This document shows positions 21,501 to 34,315 of a stretch of DNA of 64,000 nt, in pieces. The notes below the pieces were generated by a model, which saw only the letters and a program-made list of their open reading frames with translations, ran no database searches and was not told the origin of the DNA. Position 1 is the stretch's first letter. Each line of letters starts with the position of its first letter. This DNA is from Limanda limanda (taxonomy: Eukaryota; Chordata; Actinopteri; Pleuronectiformes; Pleuronectidae): positions 20,572,748-20,636,747 of the forward strand of contig NC_083651.1 in NCBI RefSeq assembly GCF_963576545.1, given 5' to 3'. A program made the translations under genes and the position numbers.

Positions 21501-21513
21501 GCTATTATATAGG
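21501..21513 (-). promoter_or_regulatory. TATA box on the minus strand
   Basis: The sequence CCTATATAATAGC sits in a GC-richer stretch. It is about 275 bp upstream of the splice donor at 21228, a spacing that would suit a promoter with a short first exon. Confidence 0.45.
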
Positions 21514-22674
21514 CCCAGTGGCCTCCAGGTTGTGGCCAGATTTGACCAATTGGCAGCTGATCCTGGTAGAAATTCGCACCTATGTGCGAAGATGCTGAAA
21601 CAAAGGGGACATGTTGCCTCCTGGGAGACGGAGTTATTTGACCTTCTCAGGACAAAGAGAACACATTGCACTCTGGGAGATTGAGTATTCTCCAGCCCAT
21701 GCGGCTTGTCAGGACAAAGGACATGTGCTTTCAGGTTTTTACTTCGAATACAGGCCTGAAAGAGAGACCTGCCTTTTTGCACAAAAACCATGTCCCAACA
21801 ATTGTGTTAAACAAACTGAGTGTTTATGCCTTCGCTCGCTCCCCGTTCAGTTCTCCTCCGACCGCTTTACTACGGATTCAAATTTGTGCTGCTTATGAGC
21901 CATGACACACATTAACAATCATCGGTTTCCATGGCTGGCTCTTAACCAATGTATCATGACAGCCAATTGGCTCTGTGATCTCTCCTGTTCCTCCTGCTAA
22001 ACCGTGGAGATATGATCAGAGCTGGGGTGCAGATGTGAGGCAGGGACAGGGTGGCAGTTCACTGCAGTTGAATTGTGCCCCGGAGAGGAGGAAGTGTGGT
22101 TTTCTTTCTATCAGATGGAAAGATCAGAGGAGACAGATAATTCACTTATCACATCGGCGGTGATTAGAGGGACAGGACGCGGTTTGCCGATAAGGATCTG
22201 CGGCTCCTTGGAGACTGTGCCGTTGTCAAGAAGCTGAAAATACGCCGTCTCAGCACTGTGTGTCTTCTGTTTGATGTCCTCCGTCTATTTTTATGACACC
22301 TAGGTTAATGCTGATTTTGTTCTCGTTTCTGCTGGTTTGTCTGGTCTCACCTCGTTTATAAAACGGATCTGTGAACAATCAACATTCTGCTGCTTCATCT
22401 GGTCTCATTTCATGTCATTGTGAGTCATCTTGTGTCTCACTGAGAGAAGCAAAGACCAGAACAGCGTCCTTTATGATGGAAATGTGGTCTCATCTCATCT
22501 CATGTAACTGCATCAAGTATGATTTGTAAAAGAAGAAAGGATACCAAAGAGAGGTAGAAGGCCGTTTCAGAAAGATGCAGCATCACTTATCATTTGATGG
22601 ATTCTTTCTGCGGCTCATCTTATTTTCCCTTATTTTTGGTTACTTTAATCTTATTCTGTCTTGTTCAGCAGTCT

Positions 22675-23045
22675 CAGTGTCATCACACATACTGCATTTT
22701 GTTACAATCTCATTGTCATTTAGTCTCATTTAAATTCATTTTGCCTTGATTCATACGTTTTCAATTCTTGTTTCATCTTGGTTCATGTTGCCTCCTATGA
22801 TCTGATCTCATTTCATCTCACCTCTTACCTCACCTTATCTCAATCTCATTCCATCATCTCAATTCATCACTTTATATCACCGACCTCATCTTAATTCATC
22901 ACCTCATCTCGTCTCATCATCTCATTTCATAATCTGACCTCACCTTATCACTTCTCTTCATCTAATCTCACTTTATCTCATTTCATCATCTCACCTCACC
23001 CCATTTCATCTCATCTAATATAACCTCACCTCTCACCTAATTTCT
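22675..23045. repeat. Degenerate CTCAT / TTCATC minisatellite
   Basis: Runs of TCTCATTTCATC, CACCTCACC and ATCTCATTCC-type units fill about 370 bp, densest at 22801-23045. The plus strand there is almost free of G. A lighter version of the motif extends back to about 22330. Confidence 0.75.
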
Positions 23046-23720
23046 CTCTGATATGATTTGTGTTGTATTTCTTGTGATCATTCTTCCTCATTCCTTTAAC
23101 CGCTTGTTCATGATTGGTCACTTATTCAACGGGTCCAGATAGACTCAAAGAAACTGAAAGAAAGGAACTCTTTTTAATGATTTTTGCATACCAATTCTTT
23201 ATTCAGGGTTTATCAACATTTTATTTTCATATGGAGACATTCTGTTTGACTTCAAAAACTTCCACTATCCAAATTTAAAAACTTCCACCAATATTCTCTG
23301 AAATAGTCATCTCCGTTAAAGTTCTTCAAAACTTGGACCGGCTCTTTCTCTATACTTAAATTCAGTGTTAATGGGTTTGCTCTGTAACATCTTAAATTAA
23401 AATGCAAGCAGTTTGAGTCCATGTTTTTCACAATGTAGAAACAGTGACACTGTAACAAAGAGGTTAACACCACGTCTAGAAAGGGACATGAACAGAGAAC
23501 TTGTGCGATGCCCAGACGGAGGCTCCCTCTCCCTCTGTCAGACTCACTCATTACTTTTGAAGTCATAATTACCTCCTTCTACCTGATAAGCCCTCGATTT
23601 CCCTCCATCATATCCTTCATGTAAATCACCTTCTATTGTCATTGCTACCTGGGGACTAACGTGACAAGCCTCCTCGTTGTCTCTACCACAGTAATTAACA
23701 TTCTCCTCTGTCCTTCCATG

Positions 23721-23801
23721 CACGCACACAGGGACACACACACACACACACAAACCACACACACACACACACACACACACACATTTAGAGAGAGAGAGAG
23801 A
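23721..23801. repeat. Compound (CA)n-(GA)n microsatellite
   Basis: CA units to 23782, then ATTT, then GA units to 23800. Confidence 0.92.
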
Positions 23802-24207
23802 CCTTGAAAGAGGGAAAATACCTGTTTCTTTTCATTAAAACCCCATTTAGTTCTTTTGTACAGCTCATACTTGCCCCAGCATACTAGCCCAGTTAGATCC
23901 CATCACACCAACCAAAGTACTGCTGAGAGCTGATGACACAATGTGAGTTTGTGTTCACATTTCCCTGCATTGGTGGCCTTTTGTTTATGTTTGAATCTGT
24001 GGGTTTTAGATTAATATGTTAGTGAATGTTGTTGCTGTCTGCTGTCAGGAAATTTTAATGAAGATTAATTGGTGCTGATTATCCCAAGTTAAAATGTTTA
24101 ACCTTATTTCTTTGATTTGCTTTTGGTAGTTCAATGCAACAAGCTTTTTCAAATGCAGGGAGTGAAAGTGTTTGCATTAATCAATCAACCCCAAAAAACA
24201 ATGACAA

Positions 24208-24332
24208 CAACCAACCAACCAACACTACATTAACTATTTTTTACATAATGAATCAAAATTTAACCAACATTAAACCAAACAACCAACCAACTACGACCCA
24301 ACCAACCAACCAACCAATCAACCAACAAACCA
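24208..24332. repeat. (CCAA)n degenerate tetranucleotide repeat
   Basis: Two clusters of CCAA units (24208-24224 and 24276-24332) flank a TTAACTATTTTTTACATAAT-type spacer. Confidence 0.88.
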
Positions 24333-25591
24333 CCTCACGTGTGTTAGACATCTTTAATTGGTGTGCAATGAAATGACCATTATAAAATCAGAGGTGTGTG
24401 AAGAATATCTGTCTTCAGTTGAAAAAAATATAAAAATACATCATCATTACCATTATTTTCCATAAGTACTCGTAAAAGAAGTAATAGTAATACACAGAGT
24501 TATCAACTGAAGACTCTTTCTATTTTCCCTGTAACAAACGTGTCAAACACATCATAACCGCATGCATGTGCGACCTGCCCTAAATGAATTCCTCAAAACT
24601 CTGGAAGTGAACAAGGGCAAATTAGAACCACTGGTTTGCATATTGCTGTGAAGTGTGGCCAGTGGCAAACAGTCTGTGAGTGAGGAAAGCAGAGTGTTGA
24701 CCAGGCTGTGTAGAGGGAACAGAAAGGAGGACCTGGAGAAAGTGAGGAGAAGCAGGCAAGGGAAATGTGGTTTTGACAGATTCTTCATTATATTTTGAGA
24801 CATGCTACTTCAAACTGAACTACACCGAAGTAGGAAGAAACCTTATCTGCTTGTAATGCTGTGCTGTCTCACAGTGAGCAAGATGCTTTGAAACTGCTCT
24901 GAATACATGAGGGTTATGTTCTTTTTGGAAAGTTTCGCAGGCATCAGACATAGACTAGCAGACAAGCAGTCACATTTGTGGGACAGTGATGCAGTGAGTG
25001 CAGAAACGACGCCCAGCCATATGGTGCGGGGCTGACTGAGTGCTGCAGATGGGGGGGCAGCAGAAACAGATGGCACACCTACTGGCAGGTAGGCAAAGAC
25101 TGACGGTCAAATGCAGGGTGTATGGATACGAGGGAGTCTGGCACTGTTGTGGGAAAAAGACTCATTAGTGCACACAATGAACAGGTATCACGAGCCATAC
25201 ACTATCAATATAACACAAACATTTAAATATACAGATTATAGTTTGAAGGCTACCACTATGTTTATCTGGCACAGCCACAATTATTGTTTGATATGCACCA
25301 ATGCTGTTGCAACAGTACAACTTCTGTCTGGCTTGGATCTAATATGTCTCTATGAATCGGTTCAAGTGTAACTGGATTGTAATCATTGTTGTAGAGGTGC
25401 ATGTTGTGGGTTTTCTTCCCCTTTACAGGCACCTCACAAAGCCAATTGGGAAGCTCGGGCAACCAATTCTATTATGTGAGGATGAAACTGGCAACACTTA
25501 GGCTGTACATTCAATTTAGGTTTAATAAATTGACCTTGAACAGTGGATTTCAACAGTTTCATTGTTATTAAGCTGAGTCAGCAAGATTGTT

Positions 25592-25985
25592 TTGGCTCGG
25601 TATTGGCACCACGCTGTCACTCTTCCACAGAGTCATCCACCCCATATATGGCCAGGAAGGAAGGATGGCACAGATCTGGGCCACAAGTCATTTGCCTTTG
25701 CAATACCACATGTAAACCAAAGATGTCAAAGATGGCCTGAATTGGTTTTGTGCTATTTGGGCCAAATTCAGCATTCACCACAAGACCACTTTAGATTCAC
25801 ATCTAGAGCACCGCATGTTTTTCAAAAAAGGTCCACATTTGTCTTGGGATATTTTGGGCCACATTTGCTATTTTACAGGTTGGACACTTTTCCCGAGCCA
25901 CAGGAAAGACCAGTACTGCATTATTGCCTGATGTGGCCCACATCTGTTTGCTATCTGGCCGATATATGTCAGTTTCCCAATAGCA
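25592..25985 (+). mobile_element. Dispersed repeat rich in GGGCCACAT / TGGCC units
   Basis: Repeated short phrases such as TCTGGGCCACAAGTC, ATTTGGGCCAAATTCAGCAT, TTTGGGCCACATTTGCT, GATGTGGCCCACATCTGTTT and ATCTGGCCGATAT give a degenerate tandem structure. A 192-codon plus-strand frame crosses it but has no recognisable domain and follows the repeat, so it is not called as a gene. Confidence 0.5.
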
Positions 25986-27325
25986 ATATTAATGTAAATG
26001 TAAATGCTTTTTTACCAAGTTCCCCAAGTCATATACAAAAATATAGTACATTGAAACCTGGTACATTTCCCATAAATGTAACTATTGTCTTTTGGGATGA
26101 TGTTGTGTTTCTTCCTCTGTCTCCCGTCTTTGTCTTGATTATTTACGATGAATGGTGGTCTTCATCATAGTAGGGCGTGGGATAATCCACCATTGTTCTT
26201 ATCATTTTGAGTTCAACCACAGTGAAAGCTGGTGCCTTGTTGCAGACAGAGTTAGCTTTAACAGTTAGTTCATGGATTTTTCAGGGGGCTTCCATCTGTG
26301 TTTGCTTTTCATCCAACTTTTCATCCGACCGAGAGAGGTAAAAAAAACGATGTTTATTTTAAAAGCTGCCAAAGGCTCAGACAGCTTGATCTGATATACA
26401 CTATGTTGTTTTTAATGCGTCGTTGTTTCCCTGAAACTTTATAAATGAGGTGGTGACAAACCATAGAGTCACATTAGCAACAATTCTGAGAACTAAGCCA
26501 GGTTGAAAAATACATGAATCCCCCTCAATACACTATTGTGTATCTTGTAAGTCATTTCTAATGTGACTCGACAACATTGTAAATGAGGGCCAGGAGTTTA
26601 AACAGAGGCCGGGTGAACAAATTTAATTTAGCCTTAAACATATCCCAACTTTGCTTATGTTAGTACAAGCAATTTTGTAGGAAACACAAATCAGTAGTGA
26701 AGATTTGGGAGATATAAAATATTACTATTCTGATATATGGAAGAAAAATGTTATTGCAGTCAGAAAAGTACATTTATCTTTAAAACATATTTTGATAATG
26801 CGCTTCAGCTTCATATGAGCCTAAATTGTAAAAGTGAAAGTTTGGCCTGCAGCTCTCTCAGCCTCTCTCTCCTGTGTGTTTGAATGTTTCTGGGTTTTTG
26901 TTTGCGAGCAGCTAAAACATGAATTTATCATGGTGCTCTCCCGAAAAACTGATGGAAAGAAATGATCTGCGCCCAATCCAGGGGGTGATTGTGACAGTGG
27001 GCGAGCTGGGGGGGCGTGGGACCTGCAGGAGGCCGTCGAGCACGGGGCGAATGGTGGTCGCCGGGCTGTGTCGTAATTAGCCACTCACCTGCGTGTCGGC
27101 TGTGCATATTTGGGCGGCGCTGCCTCGCTAAGTACGTATTTGCACGCAAACCGGTGTAATTGGATCCACCTCAGTGTCAAGTGCTTCCACGATTTTAAAA
27201 ATTCAAGAGGAGGAAGTTCTCTGGCAGCTCTCGGCTGGCTGTTTGATTCAGATTTTATTATCCGTGCTTGGTTCTATAATAAGCGGGAACTGTCCTGTCC
27301 GATTAGGCATGCTCAGCGGCGCTCT

Positions 27326-27376
27326 CCGTCCCCCCGCCCCCCCCGCCCGACTTGCTCCACCCCCGCCGCCCCCCCT
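27326..27376. repeat. C-rich tract
   Basis: CCCCCG and CCCCCCCC runs with few other bases. A C12 run follows at 27505-27516. Confidence 0.9.
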
Positions 27377-27983
27377 CTGACTCCTCACTTGGAGGAGCTC
27401 CCAACCATTGTTAGCCTCTCTCTCTCTCTCTCCCTGTGGCAGCTTGGGTCGGGATGAGGAGGGTTGTCGCCCCCTTGACTTAACCCATTAAATGCCATAG
27501 TCTGCCCCCCCCCCCCTTCCACAAAAAGGAATTATTTTTAAATGATATATCTTATCATTACTAAAAGTGTTGTTTTCCACCCTGTTTTGTTTTGTTGTTT
27601 ACGTTCTAACTTCCTCTGATGTAACTACAAATTAAAAAATAATGACCGGCCCTGGGTTTTTTAAAAGCCTTTCTAAATCCTGCGTCTTGAAAGTCAAACT
27701 CCTTTTTAAGGCTCCTGCTGTGACCCACTAAAAAAGTAACAGATCCTCTAAAATATTGATCCCAGCTTTGGCTCCGTGATGGTGAGACACCGGGAAACTT
27801 CCCGGTAATTAGTCCAATAAATATGATGAGTCGGAATGAGGAGGCAGAGATGAAGTGGTGGAATATCCACAGTGATGGAAGGTGTGTTTGTTTTCCAGGC
27901 AAGCTGGATTGCCGCTGTGTTGACTCTCGGTCCAGTCAGCAGCTGATCAAACTCCTGTGGACACACTGTCTCCAAATCAGCAC

Positions 27984-28004
27984 TGTGTGTGTGTGTGTGT
28001 GTGT
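27984..28004. repeat. (TG)n microsatellite
   Basis: About 10 TG units. Confidence 0.9.
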
Positions 28005-28195
28005 TGTCACAGAAATTATTAAATCTAACTGTTCTCTTTCTGAAATGTTACAATAACATGTTGTTCACATAAGCTATGCTCAAAGTACAGGTGGAATGAC
28101 CTAAAGAACACCACTATAAAATCTAAGTAATGTTTGCGTCAGCCTGATACCAGTAGATGTCTGTTTGTTTGGCCATGGATGAACTTGATACTATT

Positions 28196-28552
28196 TGATG
28201 TTCCAAATGTCTATTCCCTCAGGAGAGGAGGATGACTGCTGCCTCTTCTCTGATAGGTTCCAACCACTGAACTTGTGATGTTCCGCGTGATATGGGAAGA
28301 TGATGTTGTGACGTCAGATTGTGTATTTAAGACAGCCTTCCTTTCATCCAAATTGTCAGACCTTCAATACCTGTAGTGGTGTTGATAGCTCTGTCCCACT
28401 TGGCCAGGTGTTTTGCTCAGAAACTCTGTTTGTATTCAACTCTATTCACTGTAAATTGTTTTCTTGACCTTTAATTAAATACTTTGATATTATTGAATTT
28501 ATCAGTCAGTCTGATGGTCTATTTCCTCACCAGGGAATTAAAATTCCCATCA
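28196..28552 (+). mobile_element. Possible solo LTR, about 357 bp
   Basis: The block begins TGATG and ends CATCA, a short inverted terminal repeat of the TG...CA type. Inside are a TATA-like GTATTTAAG (28323-28331), an ATTAAA polyadenylation hexamer (28474-28479), and a G-rich AGGAGAGGAGGATGAC stretch near the start, in the order expected for U3-R-U5. There is no coding sequence. I see no clear target-site duplication. The right end abuts a TG microsatellite. Confidence 0.4.
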
Positions 28553-28554
28553 CA

Positions 28555-28585
28555 TGTGTGTGTGTGTGTGTGTCTGTCTGTGTGT
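28555..28585. repeat. (TG)n microsatellite
   Basis: TG units with TCTGTCTG interruptions, directly after the possible solo LTR. Confidence 0.9.
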
Positions 28586-29494
28586 AAAGGTTGAATATTT
28601 GCATGCATTTTTTGGGGCTGTAAACAAAGAGAAGCATGAAAAAACTGCAGAAGAAAGACTTAGTTCCATCTATACAATACAACACAATACAACACAAATA
28701 CAATAGCACATCACAATGGTTTGCTTGTCAGTGCTGAGCAGCTTTCAACTGACTCATTAGGTTAATTTTAAAAGCTCTGATCGAGCTGCCGCATGTTCAC
28801 ATTTCAAATGTGCTCTTTTAATGTTTATTATTCATATTCAGAAATCTGATTTTTTTGTGTTAATTAATTAAAACAGTCACTTTTTCTCACCAGGAGACAG
28901 AAGTCTGTATCGCCTGAGGCTGCTGCTCATGTGGAGGATTTACAGCAGGATGCAAACCTGTAGGCAACACAACAAACTGCTGGACAAATCCTCATACGAT
29001 GTAATGTGTTTTCAAAGTAAGACACCGCAGGAAACAGGACGGTACTTTGTGTTCTGTTTGTTCACGTAGTTTCTGACCACGGCACCAGGAAACTGACCTG
29101 GGACTTGCGTTCAGTAAATAGGACAAACATCGCATATGCTGTCTGCACATTTCGTCGTTTTCTTTTTCGGAGAGGGTGGGTTATGCAAGGCCCCCTTTCA
29201 CTGCTAATTCCATCAAAGCTTCGGGAGCAGTTCTAATTGGGCGTCTCTATTTTTGGTTGTCGTCCAGCCCTGTTTTGCTGCCTTTGAGAAAAGACAGCGC
29301 AGCGAATGTAAAGCTGTGTGATAACAGGGCCATTCGCCACAGCACTGCGTTTGACCCCCGCAACCAGCCTCCATGACGGATGTGAGATGATTCCTCGCCC
29401 TCCAGCTCAGTGAGACACACTCAGCACAACTCAAATACACTCTTTCAAAATATCACCCTCACTCACTCACTTCCCTGTGTTCCCCTGTCTTATT

Positions 29495-29625
<131 letters not shown>

Positions 29626-29756
29626 GTTACTCTACATATTCTCTCCTATGTGCTGTCTATTTAAAGCTGGTGCCATAACCACCCACTACGGCTTTAAGAA
29701 GTGGTGACTCACCTAAACAGATCAGACTAGGCATGTGGATGAGTGTGTGAGTATGA

Positions 29757-29790
29757 GTGTGCATGTGTGTGTGTGTTTGTGTGTGTGTGA
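29757..29790. repeat. (TG)n microsatellite
   Basis: TG units interrupted by CA and TT. A short CA run lies nearby at 29925-29942. Confidence 0.88.
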
Positions 29791-31035
29791 GGGGGACGTT
29801 ATATAATCTCGGCTTTGGTTCTACTTTCCTCGCTCCGTCACTGTTGGGTGACAAGTGCAGCTGTTTTCAAATGATACCACTTGTCTGTGCGTCAAACCTC
29901 TATCTGCAGGATGCACAGATTAACGCACACACACACACACATAAAATCTGTGCACTTAGTGTTACTGAGTTATGTGCTATTCTTGGTGCATCAAGGGGGC
30001 CTGCAGCTTCTGGGAAAAAGCAAATGAACACATGAGCATTTTCTCCACTTTGCTCCGTAATGGGATATATATACGTTTGAGGAGGAAAATGAAGCGTGGC
30101 TGGCGGCTGTGTGTCAGGGAGGACTATAGACACAGTATGGCCGCAGCAGATAGAAAACAAACTGGGCAGTACATATGGTGTGTTCTGTATCTGTGACAAC
30201 GAGAGCTTCCAGGCAGCCCGGCCGAGCGGTTTTCCACTGCCACGGTTTTGAGTTTCTCCCCCTCGCTTCTCTGCATTATTAAATAATCCCTGAATAATTC
30301 ACCGACTTTCGTCATCAAACAAATATTTTTACAACTTGCACCGACAAATAGGTGAAGGGACAAATGCTGCAGCGTCTATACAGTCCGGCGAAGGATGAAG
30401 TTGCGGTGAAGTGCTGACGTGTGTTTTATAATCCTGTGTCCAGCTACATGCGGACGTGTGGACGAGTGAGCTGCTGAATGTCCTGAGTCATGTCCTGGTG
30501 GACAACTTTCCCTCTCTCCTCTAACACACAGTATAACACCAGCTAGTAATGTTGTTGAATGTATCACAGTAGCATCAGAATATGGATTGTCTCCAGGTAC
30601 ACATTGCTCTTGTCTGTATCTAATACATTTTATAGTCTTTGTCTGGAAGGTTTTCATTACTTCTATGGGCTTTTTCATTTGAGAGCTTTTTCATATAAAT
30701 CATGTTTATGGTTGGACACCTGCTGTGTGTTGACGTGATGCATCATCTCCTCAGAACTAGTTACAGTGACGAAGTGCATGGCTGTGCCCGTGTTACTATG
30801 CAAACTCTGCGTGGTGACGACTTTCAGACGCCGCCCGAGCGATGATAGGCGACGTCTTAATCCGAGCGACGGCGTGATGTCATGGTGGGCGAGGACTGAC
30901 TCGTGGGCTGACCTGTTAGTCATGCCTTGGTGCACAGTTTAAAGAGGACTCCAGGAAGCCGGACACATGCGCATGCGCTTCACACGCACACAAACACACA
31001 CACGCACATAGTTTTGTGGTTTTGCACAAAAAAGA

Positions 31036-31045
31036 ACACACACAC

Positions 31046-31126
<81 letters not shown>

Positions 31127-31129
31127 CAG
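31036..31129. repeat. (CA)n microsatellite
   Basis: About 46 units with one CG and one AA interruption. A shorter CA run precedes it at 30983-31009. Confidence 0.95.
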
Positions 31130-32853
31130 CCGCTGAGTGCCTAAGAGGAAAGCGGCTGCATCATTTGGTAGTCTGACATGAAACCTGGTCTCGTGTTTCT
31201 ATGAGTTGACTTCAGAACAGCAGAATGAGAAATACAAATTTGATATTCAAGGCTCCAAATTAAAGTGTTATTTTTTTTTTTATCATATAATCTTTTGTTT
31301 TATTCATGACTCTGCTTTTAAAGTGTCTGTTCCACTGTAAAATAAAACATGAAGTTTGCCACAATTACTGCTGTGCACTTCAAATCTTAGGGAGATTTTG
31401 TGTTGATAAAACCCTGAAACCCAATTTTACATAAATTTGAAACAATTCACCAAATCAAAAAAATAAATAATTAGGCTTTGAGTCTCTTAGGACATCAACA
31501 TAGTCATAGTCTCTGTGTGGATCCTTTACAGAGTTATTCACAGTAACTGCTCTTGGTCAATTGTTGGATAAAGTCAGTTATAGTTATAGAATATGGTTTG
31601 GGAAAAAGTGACCATGAAAAAGAAAATATTATATAAAGTAAAAATATTGTTTAATTTAAAATACTTCCTAATGCCTAATAACAATGTCAACTTATAATAA
31701 ACTAGGGGATAAGGACACTGCTCGTTACTTCTGTTGGAAAAAATACAATTTACTGCAATACTTACATTGTTTTTATAATTCTCATGGCCTCACTTCTCTG
31801 TAATGCTTTACCTTTGTTAAATGTTGATTAGCAGTTCATTGGTCATTTTGAAAAAATGAAACAAAAATAAAATTTAATTTAGGATTGTTTTCCCTCAATA
31901 TCCCTTAGATATGTTTTGTTGCTACATTTGTTTTAAAAATTGTTAGTGACATGTAAAAATTAACTGTATATTTTTTTATATGGGACCCCCCCCCCACTCT
32001 TTTTTAAGATTTTGCAACTTGTGTAAATGTGCAGCTCGGATGCAAAAACAATGCATGAGAGATCATTAATCACAACCTCTAAATATGCCTGACATAATGC
32101 TAAAAGAAATAAACACTAAGTGAAAATAGCTTCACTCAATACAGCGGCTTTTTTTTTCAAACCATACTGGCCTGATGCCAAATATTTCCAAGCGCAGCTC
32201 TGCACGGTCCATTTATTAGAAAGATGCTGGCTCATTATTTAGCAAGACCCCAGCAAAACGCTGGGCAGCTGTAGCCGCTCTCTCCTCACATGCAATAAAG
32301 TTTGCTGCCTCATGTGGGGGATCTCTCCCTCTTTTTGAAGCGAGACTTTTTCAGGTCCATAATTTATACATTTACCTAACTTGCTTCTGCGTGCGTTGGC
32401 CTCCTGCATTTTTTAAAGGCCGGGTAGTGAGGGATTTTCTGTCATGCTCTCTCGCTTGGTTCTGAACACGCAAGCTGCTGCCATCCCACATACGGGAGCA
32501 CTGGCAAAGACGGAGGCCCAACCCATGCCACCGAGCTGGAACAGAAAACACACACGTGCCTCGACACACAGGCGCAGTGTCATGCTAACAACCTAGTCAA
32601 CGCACACACACACACGAGAGAGGAAGGCCCACTCCCTTCTGATGAGACTCCAGTCGTGCCATTGCGTGAGTGTTTTTCACACAGGCACACGCCGAACTGA
32701 GGCATCCGTGTGTGCCTCAGCAAGCGGAGGGGTGTCGAGTCGGCCTCTCACACCCGGGCATGCGGAAGCAGTCCAGCTCCTCTGCTCCCTGAGGAGGACA
32801 CATGGCAAACCAAAATAGAGAAGGAGGGAGAGCCCGAGATGAACAGATTAAGG

Positions 32854-32857
<4 letters not shown>

Positions 32858-32887
<30 letters not shown>
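32858..32887. repeat. (GA)n microsatellite
   Basis: About 15 pure GA units. Confidence 0.92.
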
Positions 32888-32890
<3 letters not shown>

Positions 32891-33615
32891 CTGGATAAAG
32901 TTCTCCTTCTGATTTATTCTTTTTTTTCCTCACAACACCAAGTCACATGAAATGAAAAATATACACATACATCAAAATTCTGTTTAGTTTCTACCTTTAT
33001 AGTTCATGCATGCCAGTAATGCGGCACATGTATTCTGTTTCACATGGAGGTTATTTATTCTGAATATTAATTGATAAAGACTGGAAATTATTTAATGTAG
33101 AGTGTTATTTTATTATATTTTACATGTGCATCCACTGAGTTATTTTTAAAATCTTGTGGTAAAGTCCCAGTTAGGGTTGGGGTTCCCCTAACCACCCAAC
33201 CCTTTAAACTGATTTCTGATGAACAGAAAGATAATAAGCAGCTACTAAACTATGGAACAGGTTCACAACATAACATTAAAAACTATTAATAACTTTTTAG
33301 ATAAATCAAAGTATTTTTTTTCTTCAGCAGCTTCACCATTTATACTATATTATATTGTCTCGCACGCATAATACAACATTGTTTAATCATATAATTTATA
33401 AATCTACACCAAATTACATTCAATTATTTTTTTATGATTTTTACATTTATTTTTACCTTGGTACAAACATTTTTTAATTGCTCCTGGGATTCAAACTGAA
33501 TTTGACTAAATAACTTAGCTTATCTAAGGTGTAGTTTTTCATCACATCACCACATACATACTGTTTGGAAAAATAAATAATAAATAATGTACTTTACAGG
33601 AAGTAAAACACAAAG

Positions 33616-33617
<2 letters not shown>

Positions 33618-33652
<35 letters not shown>

Positions 33653-33660
33653 TATATATA
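33618..33660. repeat. (TA)n microsatellite
   Basis: About 20 TA units with one AA interruption. Confidence 0.93.
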
Positions 33661-33956
33661 AACTATTTTTAGAGTGTAGACTCAAAAAACGTAGTATTAA
33701 AACCCTGGTTGTTGTCCTTTTGCTAAACTTTAATTCCTATGTATTATCATCCTTATATATATTTTGACTATTGTTCTGTTTCTACTTTATTTTGCACGAT
33801 AAATGTTTCAATAAATACAAAGTATTTAAACTTATATAGTCAATAAAACCATCTCGATCTCGACTACTCTCAGTAATTAATACATAAAATACAAATTGCA
33901 CATTTTAGAATACAATTATAAATCTTATTACCCACATGGAACCACATAGTTTTTCA

Positions 33957-34315
33957 TTGTTTATTTCTGCTGAGAAGGTTACGTTGTTAATTTGCTTATC
34001 TTTACAGTAAAATGTATCAGACCGATTTCCACCAAACTTATACGGGAGATGTGGCCTGAACCAAGGAAAGGAATTACAGACATTCTGTGTGGATCCAGGT
34101 TAAAGAGGCAGACCCAGAATTTGTTTAAGTTACTTTTCTAAACATAAACATTTCCCCACAATTTTCAGAAATTATTATTAAGTAAAGTTTCAATCTTAGT
34201 CTAAAATATCAGACATTATTTATGGAATCAGGATCTATGAGTTTTCACAATTTGGAGCAGATCCACATGATAATCTGGACCCGGTGGATACACATGTTTG
34301 GCCTTGCCGGAGCCG
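33957..34315 (+). mobile_element. Decayed copy of the GGTTATGTTTTCACC-type repeat
   Basis: It contains GAGAAGGTTACG, CCGATTTCCACCAAACTTAT, GTGTGGATCCAGGTTAAAGA, and a late ATCTATGAGTTTTCACAATT with GGAGCAGATCCACATG. The order agrees with the other copies. It is AT-enriched and lacks coding potential. Confidence 0.5.

Larger units (their letters stand above)
20462..21800 (-). mobile_element. LTR-retroelement-like block (possible long LTR), minus strand
   Basis: On the minus strand the block starts TGTTGGGAC at 21800. It has a U3-like part with a CAAAGG(G)ACATGT-type motif at 21601, 21653 and 21715, a perfect TTCGCAC/GTGCGAA inverted repeat (21573-21590), and a TATA box CCTATATAATAGC (21501-21513). 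A strong splice donor CAG/GTAAGAA ends a possible exon at 21228. Further down are AATAAA-like signals, a CA microsatellite, and GGTGGTGCCCCGCGAG near 20470-20485, which resembles a primer-binding-site region. No gag, pol or env frame is present. The minus frame at 21198-21791 (197 codons) crosses the TATA box and shows no known domain. I could not find a target-site duplication, so the left edge is uncertain and a non-retroviral promoter remains possible. Confidence 0.42.
21801..28195. other. Non-coding stretch with simple repeats
   Basis: Between the listed repeats I see no gene. The frames at 23252-23566 (minus, 104 codons) and 27110-27457 (plus, 115 codons) are unlike known proteins; the second runs through C-rich sequence. 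Confidence 0.55.

Noticed and set aside
21198..21791. 197-codon minus-strand open frame
   Set aside because: It spans the TATA box and U3-like repeats of the LTR-like block and shows no known protein domain.
25592..26170. 192-codon plus-strand open frame
   Set aside because: It lies mostly in a dispersed GGGCCACAT-type repeat and has no recognisable domain.
30916..31136. Open frames rich in Cys-Val or His-Thr
   Set aside because: They are translations of the CA/TG microsatellite; the same applies at 29410-29707 and 55524-55866.
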